DNA of 8,703 bases. Source: Flavobacteriaceae bacterium (GTDB taxonomy: Bacteria; Bacteroidota; Bacteroidia; Flavobacteriales; Flavobacteriaceae). Shown piece by piece: positions 6,972-8,703 of the stretch. The position numbers and the translations under genes are program-made. Position 1 is the first letter of the stretch. Each line of letters opens with the position of its first letter. Where the stretch lies: assembly GCA_030633285.1 (NCBI GenBank), contig DAOVTC010000033.1, positions 1 through 8,703 of the forward strand, written 5' to 3'. Below the pieces are notes generated by a model. The model ran no database searches. It had not been told where the DNA came from and saw nothing but the letters and a program-made list of their open reading frames with translations.

Positions 6972-7041
6972 CTAACTTAATTGGAAGTAAAAAGAAAATT
7001 TTAGTAAGTTAAGTTACACAATAAAACATATAAGTATATTC

Positions 7042-7055
7042 TTCATTTAAATGAA
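7042..7055. repeat. 14-bp perfect palindrome TTCATTTAAATGAA
   Basis: This self-complementary sequence lies 21 bp past the lipoprotein stop codon and about 70 bp upstream of the apbC -7 element. Allowing one mismatch it extends to 22 bp (7038-7059). It has no loop and no T run directly after it on the minus strand, so it is a poor terminator. A binding site for a dimeric regulator is conceivable, but its AT-only core makes chance likely. Confidence 0.3.
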
Positions 7056-7076
7056 AAATCTATTATTATAAAAATG

Positions 7077-8672
7077 TTATTCTATTGTAAGTGACTCAAT
7101 TACTTCCCAATTAGCTTTAGCATTAATAATGTTTTTGAAATAATATACTTTTTCAGGTTGTTGTTTTAATAAAAAATTTCCAGTATCCCATTTTTTATTA
7201 TGATTGGTATCATAAATAATGCGAACCATGAAACGAGAAGGAAGTAAATTTTCAAATTTATACTCTTGCTCATGCTCAGAGAATTGACTAATAACAACTT
7301 TGCCTTTGTCATTTAATAATTCAAGAACAATAGGATAACTTTCAATATTATGAAGACTTAAAAAAATTGAACTGTAGTCAGAGGATTTTTTAGTTATAAA
7401 TTGTGCTTTTAATGAATCATTTTCAATATCAAAAATATCAGTTATTGCTCCTGGTAATAATTGTATTGTATACTTGTTTTGTAATTCTTTTGTAAAATTG
7501 AAAATAATTTCATTTTTATATTTTGACAAAATAATATCATACTTTACTTGTAAAGAGTCCTTATTTATAAAAGAAATTTTAGTTGTATCAATAATAGAAA
7601 TTGGTACATTAGTTAAAAATTTAAAAGTATCACGTATATGCAAAGTACCTCCTACTCCATTTTTAATACTCAATGAATCTATCTCATCTGAACGCAATTT
7701 TACTTTTACGGTATCAAATACTTCTTTTTTAGAAAGTGTAAATAAAATAGAATCTTTATCATAATTGTTAAACCAATAATGTAATGTATCTTTTTCTTTA
7801 TCAAATGCTGATAATGATTTATAATTTGAAGGTGTTTTAGATATTGTTTTAACCGTAAAATCACTAGCTACACCTTCATAACCAAATAGTATATGCCCTT
7901 TAGAGGCTTCTTTCGGTTTTGTTGGTATTTTAAATGGTAAAATTTCTTCAAAAAGAGAAATTTCATAAGTTGTATCGCTTGGAACAGAAATATATTTTGA
8001 TTGAAAACCAATTTTATCTTCTTTTACATTAAACTTATAATTATTACTCACATCATTTAATGCAACCAACAAGTATTTTCCTGCTTTAATATTTGTAATA
8101 TTCCAATTTACACTATCTATAGTTCGACCAACATACATTGGTTTTTCTTTATAAATAATTGAATCGTTAAAATTTTCATTTATTTGATACAACATCAAAG
8201 TTGGATTCTCTTCCATTTTCAATTCAAAAGCATCTTTAATTGTTCCTTTAACTTCTAAAGAGTCAATATAGTCACCTGTTGAAAAAATATATTTAAAATT
8301 ATCTAAAATATTTCCTTCGGTATTATCAATAATACTTTGTCCGAAATTAAAAGTATATGTCGTATTTTCTTGTAAAGTATCTTTTATTTTGATTTTTATA
8401 AACTTACTAGGTGTACCAAGTGGTGAAATTACAGGTGGATATTTTAAAGGAGGAGAGATAACCAGTTGAGATGTAACATCTTTAAGTTTTATATATTCAT
8501 CAAAATATATTTTAATTTCATCACTGTCAAAATGTAAACTTTCAAAAGCAGGGTCAGCTTTAACCATTATTGGTTTATCCTCATCTATCGGGCCACCTTC
8601 TGGTCTGCCTCTTCTCGCACAGCCTACTAATATTAAGAGTAGAACAAAAAAAACTAAAATGCGATATTTCAT
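7077..8672 (-). CDS. Ig-like-domain lipoprotein (Big_5-type N-terminal domain), function unknown
   Basis: The protein is 531 residues from the ATG at 8672. That start gives a textbook lipoprotein signal, MKYRILVFFVLLLILVGC, with lipobox LVGC and lipidated Cys18; an upstream in-frame TTG at 8699 would add nine residues before it and is less likely. After the Cys comes ARRGRPEGGPIDEDKP, a pattern typical of Bacteroidota Ig-like lipoproteins. Residues about 26-132 resemble the bacterial Ig-like Big_5 domain (strand IKIYFDEYIKL, then NTTYTFNFGQSIIDN). The middle is beta-rich with many D-T/D-S turns. The C-terminus has a conserved-looking YDTNHNKKWDTG (487-498) inside a prealbumin-like strand pattern. 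It is expected to be anchored to the periplasmic face or cell surface. No catalytic residues are recognisable and the role is unknown. It precedes apbC on the same strand with a 144-bp gap, so a shared function is not implied. Confidence 0.85.
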   Translation of the reverse strand: MKYRILVFFVLLLILVGCARRGRPEGGPIDEDKPIMVKADPAFESLHFDSDEIKIYFDEYIKLKDVTSQLVISPPLKYPPVISPLGTPSKFIKIKIKDTLQENTTYTFNFGQSIIDNTEGNILDNFKYIFSTGDYIDSLEVKGTIKDAFELKMEENPTLMLYQINENFNDSIIYKEKPMYVGRTIDSVNWNITNIKAGKYLLVALNDVSNNYKFNVKEDKIGFQSKYISVPSDTTYEISLFEEILPFKIPTKPKEASKGHILFGYEGVASDFTVKTISKTPSNYKSLSAFDKEKDTLHYWFNNYDKDSILFTLSKKEVFDTVKVKLRSDEIDSLSIKNGVGGTLHIRDTFKFLTNVPISIIDTTKISFINKDSLQVKYDIILSKYKNEIIFNFTKELQNKYTIQLLPGAITDIFDIENDSLKAQFITKKSSDYSSIFLSLHNIESYPIVLELLNDKGKVVISQFSEHEQEYKFENLLPSRFMVRIIYDTNHNKKWDTGNFLLKQQPEKVYYFKNIINAKANWEVIESLTIE

Positions 8673-8703
8673 TGTTTTAAATTTATTACAAATTAACAAT
8701 TAA

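Noticed and set aside
7474..7764. 96-codon open frame on the plus strand
   Set aside because: It lies wholly antisense within the lipoprotein gene, has no recognisable domain, and is explained by the AT-rich codon use of the real gene.
8673..8699. Extension of the lipoprotein to an in-frame start at 8699
   Set aside because: The codon there is TTG, and the extra nine residues would precede a well-formed lipoprotein signal peptide that begins at the ATG at 8672.
1..8703. Mobile elements, CRISPR arrays, tRNA or rRNA genes, defence systems
   Set aside because: No transposase or integrase motifs, no regularly spaced repeats, no tRNA-like cloverleaf and no rRNA sequence were seen on reading both strands; all genes look like core metabolism or envelope functions.

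Overview
The window looks like ordinary chromosome from a low-GC member of the Bacteroidota, most likely a flavobacterium. Four things point there. The DNA is AT-rich throughout. Three intergenic gaps carry exact TANNTTTG -7 promoter elements in the right orientation. The lipoprotein begins with a C-x-x-x-G-x-P-x-G-G-P-x-D pattern that I associate with Bacteroidota Ig-like lipoproteins. The Mrp/ApbC protein is of the form without a CxxC motif. No transposase, integrase, CRISPR array, tRNA, rRNA or phage gene was seen.

Layout: bases 1-1526 (minus) hold the N-terminal 508 residues of an aldehyde dehydrogenase superfamily protein cut by the window edge. It has no stop codon inside the window. 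A 90-bp divergent promoter region separates it from a plus-strand gene (1617-2873) for a membrane-anchored or exported alpha/beta hydrolase with an NTF2-like C-terminal domain. That gene converges on a run of five minus-strand genes. In transcription order these are an Ig-like-domain lipoprotein (8672-7077), an Mrp/ApbC P-loop ATPase (6932-5805), a NifU C-terminal-domain protein (5745-5509), homogentisate 1,2-dioxygenase hmgA (5289-4129) and 4-hydroxyphenylpyruvate dioxygenase hppD (4118-2961).

Functionally there are two clear modules. ApbC and the NifU-domain protein form an iron-sulfur cluster assembly and delivery pair, separated by a terminator-like hairpin. HmgA and HppD, 10 bp apart, are the two consecutive iron(II) dioxygenases of tyrosine breakdown: HppD makes homogentisate and HmgA opens its ring to maleylacetoacetate. 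The later isomerase and fumarylacetoacetase are not in the window. The hmgA-hppD unit has its own predicted promoter and a roughly 140-nt leader that contains a possible 21-codon leader ORF.

I see no convincing new multi-gene system. The points most worth a second look are the cysteine-poor Mrp beside a CxxC NifU protein, the hairpin between them, the hydrolase/NTF2-like fusion, and the hmgA leader.
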